Source: Theocolax elegans (Eukaryota > Arthropoda > Insecta > Hymenoptera > Cerocephalidae). Taken from it: a stretch of DNA of 64,000 bases. The notes under the pieces are model-generated. The model worked only from the letters and a program-made list of their open reading frames with translations. It was not told where the DNA came from and ran no database searches. The first letter of the stretch is position 1. The number at the start of each line of letters is the position of its first letter. The stretch is from the NCBI GenBank assembly GCA_026168455.1, contig CM047431.1, forward strand, positions 62,454,910-62,518,909. Direction: 5' to 3'. The position numbers were made by a program, and so were the translations under genes. This document shows positions 26,496-38,423 of this stretch, in pieces.

Positions 26496-27620
26496 CATCG
26501 CTGTAATTTGGGTCCGACATCGTATTAAACTAACTTCTAAATTTGATGACGCTAATATTTTTATTCGATAGTTTAATGTTTTTAATTACTAATATGCTAT
26601 AATTTTATAATATTTATGTAATATAAATAAATATTAACATCAACAAAAGTCGTATTGAGTTAAAAAATATATGAATCGTATTAAGTTTTATAAGAGGAAA
26701 TTGTTTTTTATAGAATTCACAAACAAGAAATAAACTTCAGATTTTCTAATGTGACATTTTTACAGGAAATTCGACTGTATCAATATTTAAAGCATCTTAG
26801 CAACTCACCTTAAAATTGAAGACTAATTCTTTCTAAAAATTAAATTTTTTTCGATTGTTGGACATTTGCCCTGGTGTAAATTGGTAAATCTTATCTATTT
26901 TCATGGATATGCAGTCGAGTCTTTATGGAAAACGATATAATGTAAGACTAAATATAACTATGCAGAATTATATTAATTACTGTATACTTTTAGAGATAAT
27001 TGTGTACTCTCGTCGAAATGCTGGACTGTCATAACCTCGATAAAACTATAGATTTATATACATTGCATATAATATTATGCAAATACGTCGATACTACTGC
27101 ACGAACCCAGTATTAAACTATAAAGATCTCCGTGTAGATTTTATATAATCTATGTGAACGTCTATAAACACTAACTTATTTTATAGGTTACGATAAAAAA
27201 TTATTGTAAAAGATAAAAGATTGGTAATTTTTTACTGTAAATAAAGTGTAATTCATTTAATAAACATTTCTACTCAGAAAAACAGGCTTTTTAAATTTAA
27301 ATGAAGTAGTGCATAATTCAATTGAATTGTGCAGTTCATTGTTTAATTTCATTATTTACATATTATTTTAACTACTAATAAACTTTTTAAATTATAATTT
27401 TTTATAAAAAATGTATTTGCAGATACATTGACTTGCAGTAAGGATAATACTAAACTAATAAATAATATTAATAAATTTTTAGGTGTATTATATATTTATA
27501 ATAACATAAAACGACATTTAAGACATAAAAAAATATTTATTAATTATTTATAAATCAAGTGAATGGTTAGTTTCTTATGACTATTGCAATAATGTATATT
27601 TATTAATATACACATGAGAA
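26496..27620. other. AT-rich intergenic stretch, no gene seen
   Basis: No supported coding exon or RNA gene. The sequence is AT-rich with short homopolymers and no clear repeat structure, between the palindromic element and a short tandem repeat. Confidence 0.5.
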
Positions 27621-27624
27621 TTAA

Positions 27625-27750
27625 GAGAAATGGTAATATATTACAAAGTTAAATGGTATATATATTACAAAGAGAAATGGTAATATATTACAAAGTTAAA
27701 TGGTACATTATATTACAAAGAGAAATGGTAATATATTACAATATATTAAC
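27625..27750 (+). repeat. Short tandem repeat, ~42-bp unit
   Basis: About three copies of a unit built from AGAAATGGTAATATATTACAA and AGTTAAATGGTAYATATATTACAA alternate. Each unit is itself two half-units of about 20 bp. A short open frame through it (27653-27835) is a by-product of the repeat. Confidence 0.7.
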
Positions 27751-27899
27751 AAAGTTTTACAAAATTATAAATATCATAGGTATTATAAATGAGAAGAGCC
27801 CCTCCAACGCTCTTCTCTGTGAAACGCATCCATAATATTTTTCGTTTCTTCCAATTATTGTACAAACATTCATAATTATGAATATTATTATTTTACTTT

Positions 27900-29035
27900 A
27901 AATACAACTATACGTTAATATTTGTATCAACTGTACGTTGTAGTATATGTGTTGCAACTATACGTTGTAACATTTGTGTATCAACTGTACGTTGTAGTAT
28001 ATGTGTTGCAACTATACGTTGTAACATTTGTGTATCAACTAAAAGTTGTAGTTGCAACTATACGTTGTACAATTTGTGTTTAAACTATACGTTTAATATT
28101 TGTGTATCAACTATACGTTGTAACATTTGTGTATCAACTATAAGTTGTAGTATACGTGTTGCAACTATACGTTGTAACATTTGTGTATCAACTATACGTT
28201 GTAACATTTGTGTATCAACTATACGTTGTAACATTTGTGTATCAACTATAAGTTGTAGTATACGGGTTGCAACTATACATTGTAACATTTGTGTATCAAC
28301 TGTACGTTGTAGTATATGTGTTGCAACTATACGTTGCAACATTTGTGTTTCAACTATACGTTGTAACATTTGTGTATCAACTATAAGTTGTAGTATACGT
28401 GTTGCAACTATACGTTGCAACATTTGTGTTTCAACTATACGTTGTACAATTTGTTTAAACTATACGTTTAATATTTGTGTATCAACTATAAGTTGTAGTA
28501 TACGTGTTGCAACTATACGATGCAACATTTGTGTTTCAACTATACGTTGTAACATTTGTGTATCAACTATACGTTGTAACATTTGTGTATCAACTGTACG
28601 TTGTAGTATATGTGTTGCAACTATACGTTGTACAATTTGTTTAAACTATACGTTTAATATTTGTGTATCAACTATACGTTGTACAATTTGTTTAAACTAT
28701 ACGTTTAATATTTGTGTATCAACTATACGTTGTAAACTTTGTGTTTAAACTATACGTTTAATATTTGTGTATCAACTAAAAGTTGTAGTATAGGTGTTGC
28801 AACTAAACGTTGTAACATTTGTGTATCAACTATACGTTGTAACATTTGTGTATCAACTATACGTTGTAAAATTTGTGTTTAAACTATACGTTTAATATTT
28901 GTGTATCAACTATAAGTTGTAGTATACGGGTTGCAACTATACATTGTAACATTTGTGTATCAACTGTACGTTGTAGTATATGTGTTGCAACTATACGTTG
29001 CCACATTTGTGTTTCAACTATACGTTGTAGGAGTA
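27900..29035 (+). repeat. 27-bp minisatellite (CAACTATACGTTGTA type)
   Basis: Around forty copies of a 27-bp unit, for example AACATTTGTGTATC plus AACTATACGTTGT. Variants carry CTGTACG, CTATAAG, GTGTTTC and TTTAAACTATACG. The unit holds an imperfect dyad, CAAC-TATA-CGTTG. Because 27 is a multiple of three, one plus-strand frame stays open for 227 codons (28065-28748), repeating the nonapeptide NICVSTIRC, and an antisense frame is also open. There is no start context, splice pattern or neighbouring coding signal, so I treat it as non-coding. Confidence 0.9.
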
Positions 29036-30482
29036 ATGTGTTTATTTATGTATGCTTTCAATGAATGCAAATATACATTGTTACATTTACATGTAAACGT
29101 AATTCTACGTAACGAGAATTTGACCATCGAATTCGTATATACATGTTGCATTTGTATTTATATGCAAACAAATTTAATTTATTTATGTACTCTTTGGTGT
29201 TGAGTCAAATACCGTTGTGATCTACAAATTTTGCCGCATATCGAACATTTAATGTTGCGACGCTACTTTTCGTCGGCATGAAATATAATTAAATTAAATT
29301 AGAAGCCAACGGAGGTTCCGTCGTAGCGACGTTAAAAATGGCTAAAATATCACCGATTTATATTTAATTGGGCGCCTGGCGATATTTAAAATAAAATAAT
29401 AATTACGATACAACACTACTCGGCAACCCGGCAAATCCTCACCTCGACTCCTCGTCACAGAGGGAATTCCGACGGCTGGCCACTCGGAACCGGCGGCTTT
29501 TTAGAGTAAAGGAAAATTTACTAAAATAACACTCACGATTCAATAATAATCACAACTAACATTTATTCAAAAATTCAATAGAAATTATAATTTCCGGCAC
29601 CGACACAATAATGAACGCGATTCGCGACCGACTCACACACGTGCACACAATCTCTCACACTCCGTCCGGCGGTATATAAAATATAATATTTAAATATTAG
29701 AATAATTCGGCCGCCCGTCGGGCTAACCGTAAATTTACTCGCCTAATTAACTCCTCACGGCTCCAACCAACTCGACTCAATTCTACTCTACTCGACTACC
29801 ACTCTCACTCAACTCAACTCTACTCTACTCTACAAAATGACTACTCTGTCCTCAAAATACTACCCTACAAAAACACAACTATCTCGTCGGACGATCAGGT
29901 AGCGAATCATCGAGACCGGCTTCTTCATCCGGCTCGCGGCGTGGCTTGATCCTCCCAAAATAAGGATTTTCCTCCCCACCCTATCGCTATCCTTCTCTAA
30001 CTTACTCTACTCCTTATCTACCGGCGTCAGCCTTGATCTTATTTCCGTCAAGGCCGATTATCCAATAATAGTGGTTTACGTCACCACCAACCTGTTAATT
30101 ATTGGGGTCGATCACGCAAAACAATCATCCCCGACACTCGGAAGGCGCGCATTACAAATAAAGAATTACCATATCGGTAACCCAGTCGGTGCTGCCGCCC
30201 CGTGCCTACCGACTATGTAATTAATACTAACTATCCCGACACACTCACACAACAATTAGTATTTAATTTCCGCACTATTTACAACTATATACAACTTTAA
30301 AATTATTACGAATCGCCCCAAACTCTACCGACGGATCTACATAATTTTTATTTTAAATTAACGACGCAATCTAGCTAAACTAATCAATCTAATATTAATA
30401 TACGTGCGCGCTATATCAATAGTATACACCAATACATAGGTGTGCGCGCCGTTTATATCTATATATATATATTCTAGTATGC

Positions 30483-30521
30483 CGCGGTATACCTTCGCAC
30501 GCATACATTAGGTATACCGCG
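30483..30521. repeat. Perfect 11-bp stem-loop CGCGGTATACC
   Basis: CGCGGTATACC at 30483-30493 pairs with GGTATACCGCG at 30511-30521 around a 17-nt loop. It lies in the GC-rich, palindrome-rich stretch at 30480-31100. Confidence 0.85.
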
Positions 30522-30816
30522 ACTCCTACTCTACTCGCGCGTTCCCCTCGCTCCGCGCGCTCTCTCCCATAATCCCACTACGGTCGCTCACTTGAGCTCT
30601 TCGCGCGCGCAACACTCTCGCTGCTCGAGTGATTCCCCCCTGCCCGCGCACCGCGCCTAGTGCCACACGATCGTCGCCGTCGGTGCCGCGTTCCCGGCAT
30701 ACGAGTGTAAGGTGGGGGAGCACCCTGGATCTCCCGACTAGTCGTACGTAGTTCGAGCGTACGCGCACCCATGCGCCATCTCAGCCGTCGTCGTCTGCTG
30801 AGCACGTGTGATGGTT

Positions 30817-30840
30817 GAGGTTAGGACGCCGCCTAACCTC
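30817..30840. repeat. Perfect 9-bp stem-loop GAGGTTAGG
   Basis: GAGGTTAGG at 30817-30825 pairs with CCTAACCTC at 30832-30840 across a 6-nt loop. It lies at the presumed upstream end of the minus-strand LTR-like block, comparable in position to the terminal hairpin of the other LTR. Confidence 0.8.
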
Positions 30841-30871
30841 CCGTCTTGTTGACATCAGCAGCAGATTCGCC

Positions 30872-30917
30872 AGGTATCGTGAGACGACCTGGGCTCGGTC
30901 CTTGGCTCACGATACCT
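30872..30917. repeat. Perfect 12-bp stem-loop AGGTATCGTGAG
   Basis: AGGTATCGTGAG at 30872-30883 and CTCACGATACCT at 30906-30917 form a perfect 12-bp stem with a 22-nt loop. It sits just outside the tentative LTR border, in a CpG-rich stretch that continues to about 31100 and shows more small dyads (ATACCCATACCGTGGGTAT near 31000, GTGCATCGGTGCAC near 31037). Confidence 0.85.
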
Positions 30918-31170
30918 CTCGGCCGTGGTCTGGGTCGTGATCCGCGTACTACCGTCGGGTATCGGTCGCGTCGTTCGTCGGCTCCGTCGCTAAAACATAC
31001 CCATACCGTGGGTATCAATATTCGCTTATTTAATGTGCATCGGTGCACTTTGGTCCGCCAGCGATGGATTCACTACCTGCGACGCGATCGCGATCTAACA
31101 TAATTTAAAAGTATGCATGCACATGACTTATAAATACAAGCCATGTGCATGTACTTGTACGTTGTATGTT

Positions 31171-32353
31171 TTACAACGTCACAATGTTGCATTTAGTACC
31201 ATGTCGGGGTAAATTTTTTTTTGTAATTTTTATTCTACATATAGGACATTCTTCGTAGTTATCTTTAGAATGCGTTAGCTTATGTAAATAAATATTTTTA
31301 AATTGCTTTTTACAAACATTGCATTCTTTTGCATTTTGCATACCAAAGTGGTTGTCTCTATGTCGTTTAAAAGACTCCTTATTTATAAAATGCTTATCGC
31401 AAATGTCACAAGTCTTTTATCTGTTTGTGTGTAGTGAACAAATGTGTTTCATAATTTCTCTTTGTTTTGAATCTTTGATTACAATTCATTTCACTACAAA
31501 CGTACCACTTTGAACTACTAGGAGTTGCAACGGAGTACACTGTTCTGTCTCTATCTATATCTACGTGACGAGATTCTTGACACAAACAGGCTGGCATTTG
31601 TATACCAATGTGTGAATTCCAATCATGATTCGCCACATTTATTGCTTCCGCAATATTTGTTCCCGTATTTATTACAAAATGACAAGTTCCTCCTTTAAGA
31701 AAAATTAAATCACCTGCATTTTGTTTAAATATTACGTAATTTATCCCCCAGTGATTCAAAAGTGTTGGAGTAATAACATACAACTTATGCAGTAACTCCG
31801 TAGGACAATAATTTTTTTTTTGTTGTATGTTTAAATAATTAGAAAATGCTTCTAACAATTTAGCTCTCATAGTATGGTCTATAGCCAACCATAATTTCGG
31901 TTCTCCACCTATTAATAAATTAATGCTGCCTAAGCTGCTATCTTCATCGTGAAGCACAGTATTGCTGGCTTTACCACCAACATAATACATCGGAGAATTG
32001 ATACCGCTCAGTTTTTCTCGTGAATTTAAAAGCGATGGAACATGCTCTAAGAATGAATTACATTCAATTGGCCCTGCCTCAATGTCACGTGCATAATAAT
32101 TTTTTGTACTGTTCTTAACTGCATGATGAAACAATTCACTGAAGAGAATGTTTAGATCCTGCGATGCGTTACGCCGATCTTTTGGCGAATCCAATAATTG
32201 ATCTATAACTAATGGCATTCTTTTCTTTGTCACTTTTAATGACTGCTTCACATAAATCCCATTTGAAATCTTTTCTAAATTTTCTTCAAATATAACTTTT
32301 GAATTTAAATATCTGCGATAGTCTATATTATACGGGCAAATTGCATTTCGAAA
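31171..32353 (-). pseudogene. JmjC-domain / C2H2 zinc-finger protein, last exon(s), frameshifted
   Basis: The minus-strand frame opens at an acceptor (TAATTTCAG before 32353) and is open from 32353 to the TGA at 31406-31408. It encodes a JmjC domain of the KDM4/KDM5 type. The Fe(II) ligands H-x-E (HDE, codons at 31949-31951 and 31943-31945) and the distal His (GTCHF, 31679-31681) are present. So is the cofactor-binding Lys in GEPKLW, preceded by a YYVGG motif. A Cys/His finger (CSEMNC...HLFTTH) follows. After a small frame break in an A-run near 31412-31420, another frame continues to a TAA at 31171-31173 with CDIC...HRDNH, CNVC...HKLTH and CPIC...HGTKC fingers. Family knowledge says this fold is an Fe/2-oxoglutarate demethylase or hydroxylase acting on chromatin. 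The upstream exons were not found. It is either a recent pseudogene or a gene with a consensus error. Confidence 0.72.
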
Positions 32354-33994
32354 CTGAAATTAATAAAAATATAATAATTTAAGTAAAAAAGAAATGAATA
32401 GTAAAAATTTAATGTAATTCGCCCTGAGTATGCCTGGTGAGCTCATCAATAGAGTCCAGGCATCTCGTCTGTAGATGCATATAAAAGTAATATTATAAAA
32501 ATTTAGAAAATCAACTCTACTACGACGAGAAATATATTGGGTATGTATATGACCAACCGATAACATATATTAGTAAGATTAGTAATATTAGCTTTGGAAA
32601 AATATATTTTCTAACAAGTAATTTAACCTATTATATAGAAACGTGTAGAAATAGTAACCGAAACTTTTTCATTTTAATTTTTTTTTACGAATATTATTCA
32701 TACATAATTAACTTGATATTTTGCTACTAGCAACAGTGGAAATTATACTAAAATTATATTTATTTCCAATATTTTTTTTAACTTTTAATTTTAAAATTTA
32801 ATTGAATAACAATGTATATTATAATGTCTATAATAATGTAATATGTGATAATAATAAAATTCAGATCTCAGCATTGTAGCTGACAAATAATTAGTTCCCA
32901 CCACTCTTCCTTCTTTTATCATTAAAATGGGGAATTAAAAAATAATAGTTGTAATATTGTTATTCATCTGAACCGTAAACCCTTGTAAAATATTTTTGGA
33001 ATCATTCTAATTTTCCTGCCCCTTTAATGCCCTCTCCTTCCCCCTTCCCCATTTATCTTATGTAATAATACTAATAAGTATGTAATAATAGCTTCGTCGT
33101 TATAAGGCAACAAATATACATTTCTATTCATATTTCGGGCACTTCTCCCAGATATTTTGACCATAAGTGATCTTAATGATTTAGACCAACTCTGGAAATT
33201 TATAGGCAGTTTTTGACTATAAAAAGACATCTTTTAGACAGCATTAGGTTTCCAGAGTCCGGAGCTGAATTGCTGATTTTTACTATATAAGGTATTTATG
33301 GCTTACAAGAGTGTGGCAGCATACATTTATGACTTTAACAGTATTTTTAATAAAAAATTCAGAAAATTTGACAAAAAAGTCATATTTTTGTTTCTAGTGA
33401 AAAATGCATCCTCTGGGAGCTACAAATTCATGAAAATAGGCATAGAATGCAAAAAAGTGCTAAAATGTCAACTTTGACTCTCTGTAACTCAAAATAATGG
33501 CCCCGAAAAAATCTGAAAAAGTTCAGGAGAACTACTGGATACCTCTAAAACATATTCCCACAGTTATAGCAATATTAATTTTTTTCATCTTCGATATCAC
33601 AGAGAACCACCCATATATATATTTATATATTTTATAATGTAAAAAAGTATATTTTATAATATGTAGAATTATTAAAATTTATAATAATAAAAGATAAATT
33701 GTTTTAAATTATTACATTAATTAAATTAATACAATAAATATAAATATAGATATACTAATAAGGGGGCTTCGACCCCCTGCACGCTTCGCATGCCAATCCC
33801 CTATTTTTTTTTTTTTTTGAACAAGGTTTTTCGTAATTAATTTATTTAAAATAATGTTTTAAATTGTATTATTTTTTCACTACCAGGGACACTTTAGAAA
33901 TTAAACAGATTCACATATCACCTTGGAGGTACTGTTATAGTGCATTGGGTTTTATACCAAAAATTTAATTTTTTTTTAAATACGATTATAATTA
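32354..33994. other. Intergenic/intronic AT-rich stretch with transposon-end-like sequence
   Basis: This lies upstream of the JmjC exon on its strand and may include its intron. No further exon could be joined with confidence. The stretch 33240-33610 reads like the terminal part of an unrecognised DNA transposon, ending in TATCACAGAGAACCACCCATATA. A minus-strand frame at 33024-33230 looks protein-like but is unrecognised. GGGGGCTTCGACCCCC near 33761 is a small hairpin followed by a T-run. Confidence 0.4.
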
Positions 33995-34533
33995 CACAAT
34001 GTCTTAAAAACGTTTAAATTACGTTGCGGCTAAAACCTTTGAACGTTAGAATTTAATACTTGAAAAACGTTTGAACTACGTTTAAATTTGGTTAAAATGT
34101 CCTCTTTAATTTTAGGAAAGTAATATTTTTTAACGTATTTCAAACGTATTTTTAACGTTGGATAAACAAAATTATCCGATGTATATTATTATGGAGCATG
34201 CGCAGTTGTTACTTATCAATTGTAGCTATGCGCAAATGCTATTTTTATATTTATTTATAAATATAAATCATTTATATGTGCAAAAATGACAATTGCGCAT
34301 AGCTACAATTGATAAGTAACAACTGCGCATGCTCCATAATAATATACATCGGATAATTTTGTTTATCCAACGTTAAAAATACGTTTAAAATACGTTAAAA
34401 AATATTTTTTTCCTAAAATTAAAGAGGACATTTTAACCAAATTTAAAGGTAGTTCAAACGTTTTTCAAGTATTAAATTCTAACGTTTAAAGGTTTTAGCC
34501 GCAACGTAATTTAAACGTTTTTAATACATTGTG
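33995..34533. mobile_element. Fold-back MITE, ~540 bp
   Basis: Almost the whole element is a palindrome. The left arm starts CACAATGTCTTAAAAACG, and the right arm ends with the near-perfect reverse complement CGTTTTTAATACATTGTG. The arms run about 250 bp to a centre near 34262 and share ATTATGGAGCATGCGCAG and CTACAATTGATAAGTAACA in inverted form. There is no coding capacity. The high arm identity suggests either young age or maintenance by gene conversion. The superfamily is not determined because I could not settle the target duplication. Confidence 0.85.
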
Positions 34534-35170
34534 TGCTGATAGGGTTATAAATAAAAGTATTTATCAAAATTTAGTGTAATGAAATCAGAATAAAAATAAT
34601 AAAAAAATAGAGACTTATTAAATGTTAACTGTAAATTTTAAACTATATGAATTCTTATAAAGCTTAAATTTATATTTTAATAATAATAAATGTTAATGAA
34701 AAATTAATTTACCAAAAATAGTAAAGTGCATATACTTACTAAATTGTAGTATTTAGTACTACTACTTATTAAAATTTACTTTATTGTTATAAATAAATAT
34801 TTTTGTACAAAAATAAAAGAAATTTGAAATTAAAATTTGGATACGGGACGCGGGTTACTTACATAAGATGGGATATACATTATACTTATGTGTATGTGAT
34901 GGTGCTGATGGCACTATTTAAACGGACAATAAATATAACGGATAGTTAGTTTATTTATTTAATTTATTGTGTTATATATATATACATATATATATATATA
35001 TGTCTACTCAAAAAAGTTGAGACAGAGCTGTTATATAGTGAGACACGCGTGATCTTGTTATTTTTTTCATTTTATCTTAAACGGTCATCTTTTATCTTAC
35101 ACGGTCGTCAATCATCTAATTTGCCGAGATTCGTGCGTGCAACAGAACCTGTCAGTGACAATTTTTGGTT
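34534..35170. other. AT-rich spacer with (TA)n microsatellite
   Basis: A TA-rich microsatellite lies at about 34971-35003 and is followed by GTCTACTCAAAAAAGTTGAGACAG, which resembles a Tc1-type terminus. No LETM1 upstream exons (membrane segment or ribosome-binding-like domain) are present here, although they would be expected if the downstream gene were complete. Confidence 0.5.
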
Positions 35171-36598
35171 ATGTTTAAACTTGAAGTAAAACCTCAACCT
35201 ATATTAACTACACCAATCTATAAAGTTGACGAAATTACAACAACTGATGTAAAAGTTTTAGAACAAGCTTTAGATAATATAGGAAAGGAATGTTACTGAA
35301 TAATTTATTTATCTTTTGGATGCATAGTATATTTGTATTATTGACTATGTTACAGGATAGAAAGAAAATGTCTTTAGAAAAAGAAGAACTTAAAGAATTA
35401 AAAGAAGAAATGGCTGAGTGTGTCAAGAAGACATACAAGAACTTCACCAATTGAAAGCAGAAACTAAAGGTGTTGCTAATATAGAAGATATTAAAGTAAC
35501 AAAAGGTGCTAAGTGCCTTTTCAACAAAGTAAATAAAATGATTAGCAAGATGTATGCAGTTTTAACAGAATTAGAGCAATATGAAAAACGAATAAAGGAA
35601 GAAATACATGCTCTTCCTGAAGAAAATAAATCTAAATCACAAATGGAAGCTGAACTAGTTACAATTGATGAACTTACAGCTGCTATCAAACCACTTCAAA
35701 ATGTGCCGGATGATCATAGATTATCTTGCATAACAGAAATTTTAGGTAAAATCGATGATGACAAAGATGGTGCAATTAAAATTGAAGATCTATTAAAAGT
35801 ATGTATAAATTCTTAAATTATACATAGAAGTTGTTGCTACAATTATTAAAATTTAACGAATATATAGTTTTACATTTTTTTATTATTTATAAGACTTGAA
35901 AATACCTGATTTTCATCAACCATATGAAATAATTCAATTGTTATTTTTATTCAATAAAATCTGTTTTATGTAAAACACAAATTTAGAAGCATTAGATAAT
36001 TTCATAATTTATCATTTGGTATCATTTGAAACATATGATAAAGATGAAAGGTTAAAAAATGTATAGTTTTTCTTATATTAACTTGCAAATTTATACAGTG
36101 ACGTAATTTCTAATTATCTATTGTCTAAATATGTCAATTTTTTTGTTTGTGTACTACTTCATTAATAATATATTTTACACCAATAGTTCCAATATATTTT
36201 TCAAATATACATATTTCTAATATGCAATATATTTAAGGTAATTGAATTGATTGGTAAAGGAAGAAGTTCTTGAAGTAGAAGATCAAATTCAAAAAGCTTT
36301 AGAAAAAGAGAGTAAAGAAAGCAAAGATTACAAATCCGAAGAATTAATTGAAACAATACAAAGCACATCACACTTAACAGTACTAGCTACTCCTGTTACA
36401 ACAGAGCCTTCTTCTGGTAATGAAACCCTCACAGTTGAGGTGGGTACATCGAAAACTTATGCTCAGCCTCCCATTATACGGAGTGGTAAATCTAGTGGCT
36501 CGGCAGTTCTCAAAAACTCTGAATCAGTTCACAAAACTTCAATAACTACCAATGTCCCACCATCGTCCAAAAAAGCTGAAGGTTCAAAGCAGTTGTGA
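35171..36598 (+). pseudogene. LETM1: LETM1 C-terminal fragment with several lesions
   Basis: Three exon-like pieces match the C-terminal part of LETM1, the mitochondrial inner-membrane cation/proton exchange factor: 35171-35290 (PIYKVDEITTTDV...LDNIGKE), 35356-35816 (coiled-coil, then an EF-hand at KIDDDKDGAIKIED) and 36238-36598 (Ser/Thr-rich tail to TGA). Introns are kept, with acceptors TTACAG and TTTAAG and donor GTATGT at 35809-35814, so it is not a retrocopy. Lesions are: no clean donor after GKE (the read-through hits TGA at 35297); about 2 extra bases at 35419-35423, which break MAE from QEDIQEL; and one extra G at 36258-36260 in the last exon. The N-terminal half, with the transmembrane segment, is absent upstream. 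An ATTAAA signal lies near 36800. Confidence 0.78.
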
Positions 36599-38417
36599 TC
36601 AGCGTACAATGAAATATAGTTTGTCTATAAGACTGCAATTTAGTTGATTTATAATCTAACCAGTGAAGACAATGGGGGTAAATCTGGTTCTGTAATTATT
36701 GTTAGTAAAATTTTTTTATAATTCGATTGTACAATAGATTTGAGTTGAAGTACATATTACACTGTATGATTAGAGTTATGATATTTTGAAGTTAATGAAA
36801 TTAAAGTGCTTTAATAATATGATGCACTTTTTTATAAGTGGCAAATGTCAAACACTACAGTTTATTATACTGCAACTGTGTTAATTGTACCAACACCTAC
36901 GTTTTTCCGTGTTTTTTACAGCATTGTATGATAAAACTAATTTTATAGTATATTGTTCAAGTTTGTTCTGAGTTAATGTTTAATTATTCTCTAATTTCAA
37001 CAGATTAAAACTATGAAATGAACAATGTAATTTAAATTATTCAAAAAAATATGAAAAGTAGCAAGTTTTACTTGTAGAATGTGATCTTTAATGAAGGATA
37101 GAACAATCTTTTTCAAACGTATGCATTTTTATTAAATACTTTTAAAATTTATAATTTTTTACTTTTTCAAATATTGATATTTATAGTAATTATCAATACA
37201 ATCATATTGTCATAATGCGAAGAAACTATACCTACCATAAAATGTTAAAATTGGTTCTGTAAGATTGTAATTTAAATTTGATAAATTGTTCCAGAATAAA
37301 ATTTTATTACTTTAAAAATTTGTGAATTCCAAATTTGTAAGATCAAGAAAAATTGTATTATTTTAAGAGCAAACTTGAATAATTTGATGATCGATTCCGC
37401 ATCAATCAAAAAAATGTTGTATGATATTATCCTGAATAAAATTTTATTACTTTAAAAGTTTGTAAATTCCAAATTTGTAAGATCAAGAAAAATTGTATTA
37501 TTTTAAAACTTATTTGATCATCAAGTACAGCTTGGAACATTGATTTAGTAATTTTGTATTGTACAAATTTTTAAATCTGAGTGTTTCTATGAAAACGAGA
37601 TGATTTATATATTACATGTAAATGTACAATTAGTTATTTCTTTTAATTAACAGTGTTGAATGCTTGCATTTAATGATAAATAAACAAAAAATAATAAAGC
37701 GGTTAAATGGTCAAAGGTCTATGGGTATATTGTGCTGGACACATAAATGCCCTCTATTTCTTTTAAAATTGCAAACGTTTCTATAATTATGAAGGATAGA
37801 ACAATCTTTTTCAAACGTATGCATTTTTATTAAATACTTTTAAAATTTATAATTTTTTACTTTTTCAAATATTGATATTTATAGTAATTATCAATACAAT
37901 CATATTGTCATAATGCGAAGAAACTATACCTACCATAAAATGTTAAAATTGGTTCTGTAAGATTGTAATTTTAAATTTGATAAATTGTATTATTTTAAGA
38001 GCAAACTTGAATAATTTGATGATCGATTCCGCATCAATCAAAAAAATGTTGTATGATATTATCCTGAATAAAATTTTATTACTTTAAAAGTTTGTAAATT
38101 CCAAATTTGTAAGATCAAGAAAAATTGTTTATATATTAAATATGTTAGTGAAATGTATTATATCTTCGTTCAAATAAAATGGCAAAAATTATTATGTTAT
38201 GATTATTAAAAATTATTATATCACAATTAAAATATAATCATTATATGTATATATATATATATATATATAATCTTCAATTTACACAATTATATATATATTT
38301 TATTAATTCAATTAATAATTATTAATTAATTATTAAATATGTATCTATGATACATCACATACAATACTAAATGAAATATTAAAAATAACTAACAATGAAA
38401 ATATGTAATTAAATTAG
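36599..38417. other. AT-rich intergenic stretch with a partial tandem duplication
   Basis: The block starting GAAGGATAGAACAATC at 37093 recurs at 37791, an offset of 698 bp, and stays similar until about 38130 with one internal deletion. Inside the first copy, ATAAAATTTTATTACTTT with the following ~80 bp is also repeated, at about 37296 and 37434. A TA microsatellite lies near 38245-38270. No gene seen. Confidence 0.7.
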
Positions 38418-38423
38418 AATTAC

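Larger units (their letters stand above)
29198..30854 (-). mobile_element. Second LTR-like, CpG-rich block (minus orientation)
   Basis: This is likely a relative of the insert at 24904-26358, inverted and diverged. On the minus strand it has a purine-rich body, a TATA-like TTTATATACCGCCGG near 29680, a GAATAAATG poly(A)-type signal near 29565, a GGTTCCG motif and GGCGCCCAATTAAAT near 29370, echoing GGCGCCCAATAATTTAATT in the other copy. Candidate ends are TGTCAACAAG (30854, minus) and CTCAACA (29198). No matching target-site duplication was found, so the borders are tentative. The open frames at 30526-30805 on the minus strand are GC-rich shadows. Confidence 0.4.

Noticed and set aside
28065..28748. 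227-codon Cys-rich repeat protein
   Set aside because: It is open only because the minisatellite unit is 27 bp; the antisense is also open and there is no gene context.
30526..31103. Arg-rich frames on both strands in the GC-rich block
   Set aside because: Stop codons are scarce in GC-rich DNA; the frames overlap each other on both strands and match no family I know.
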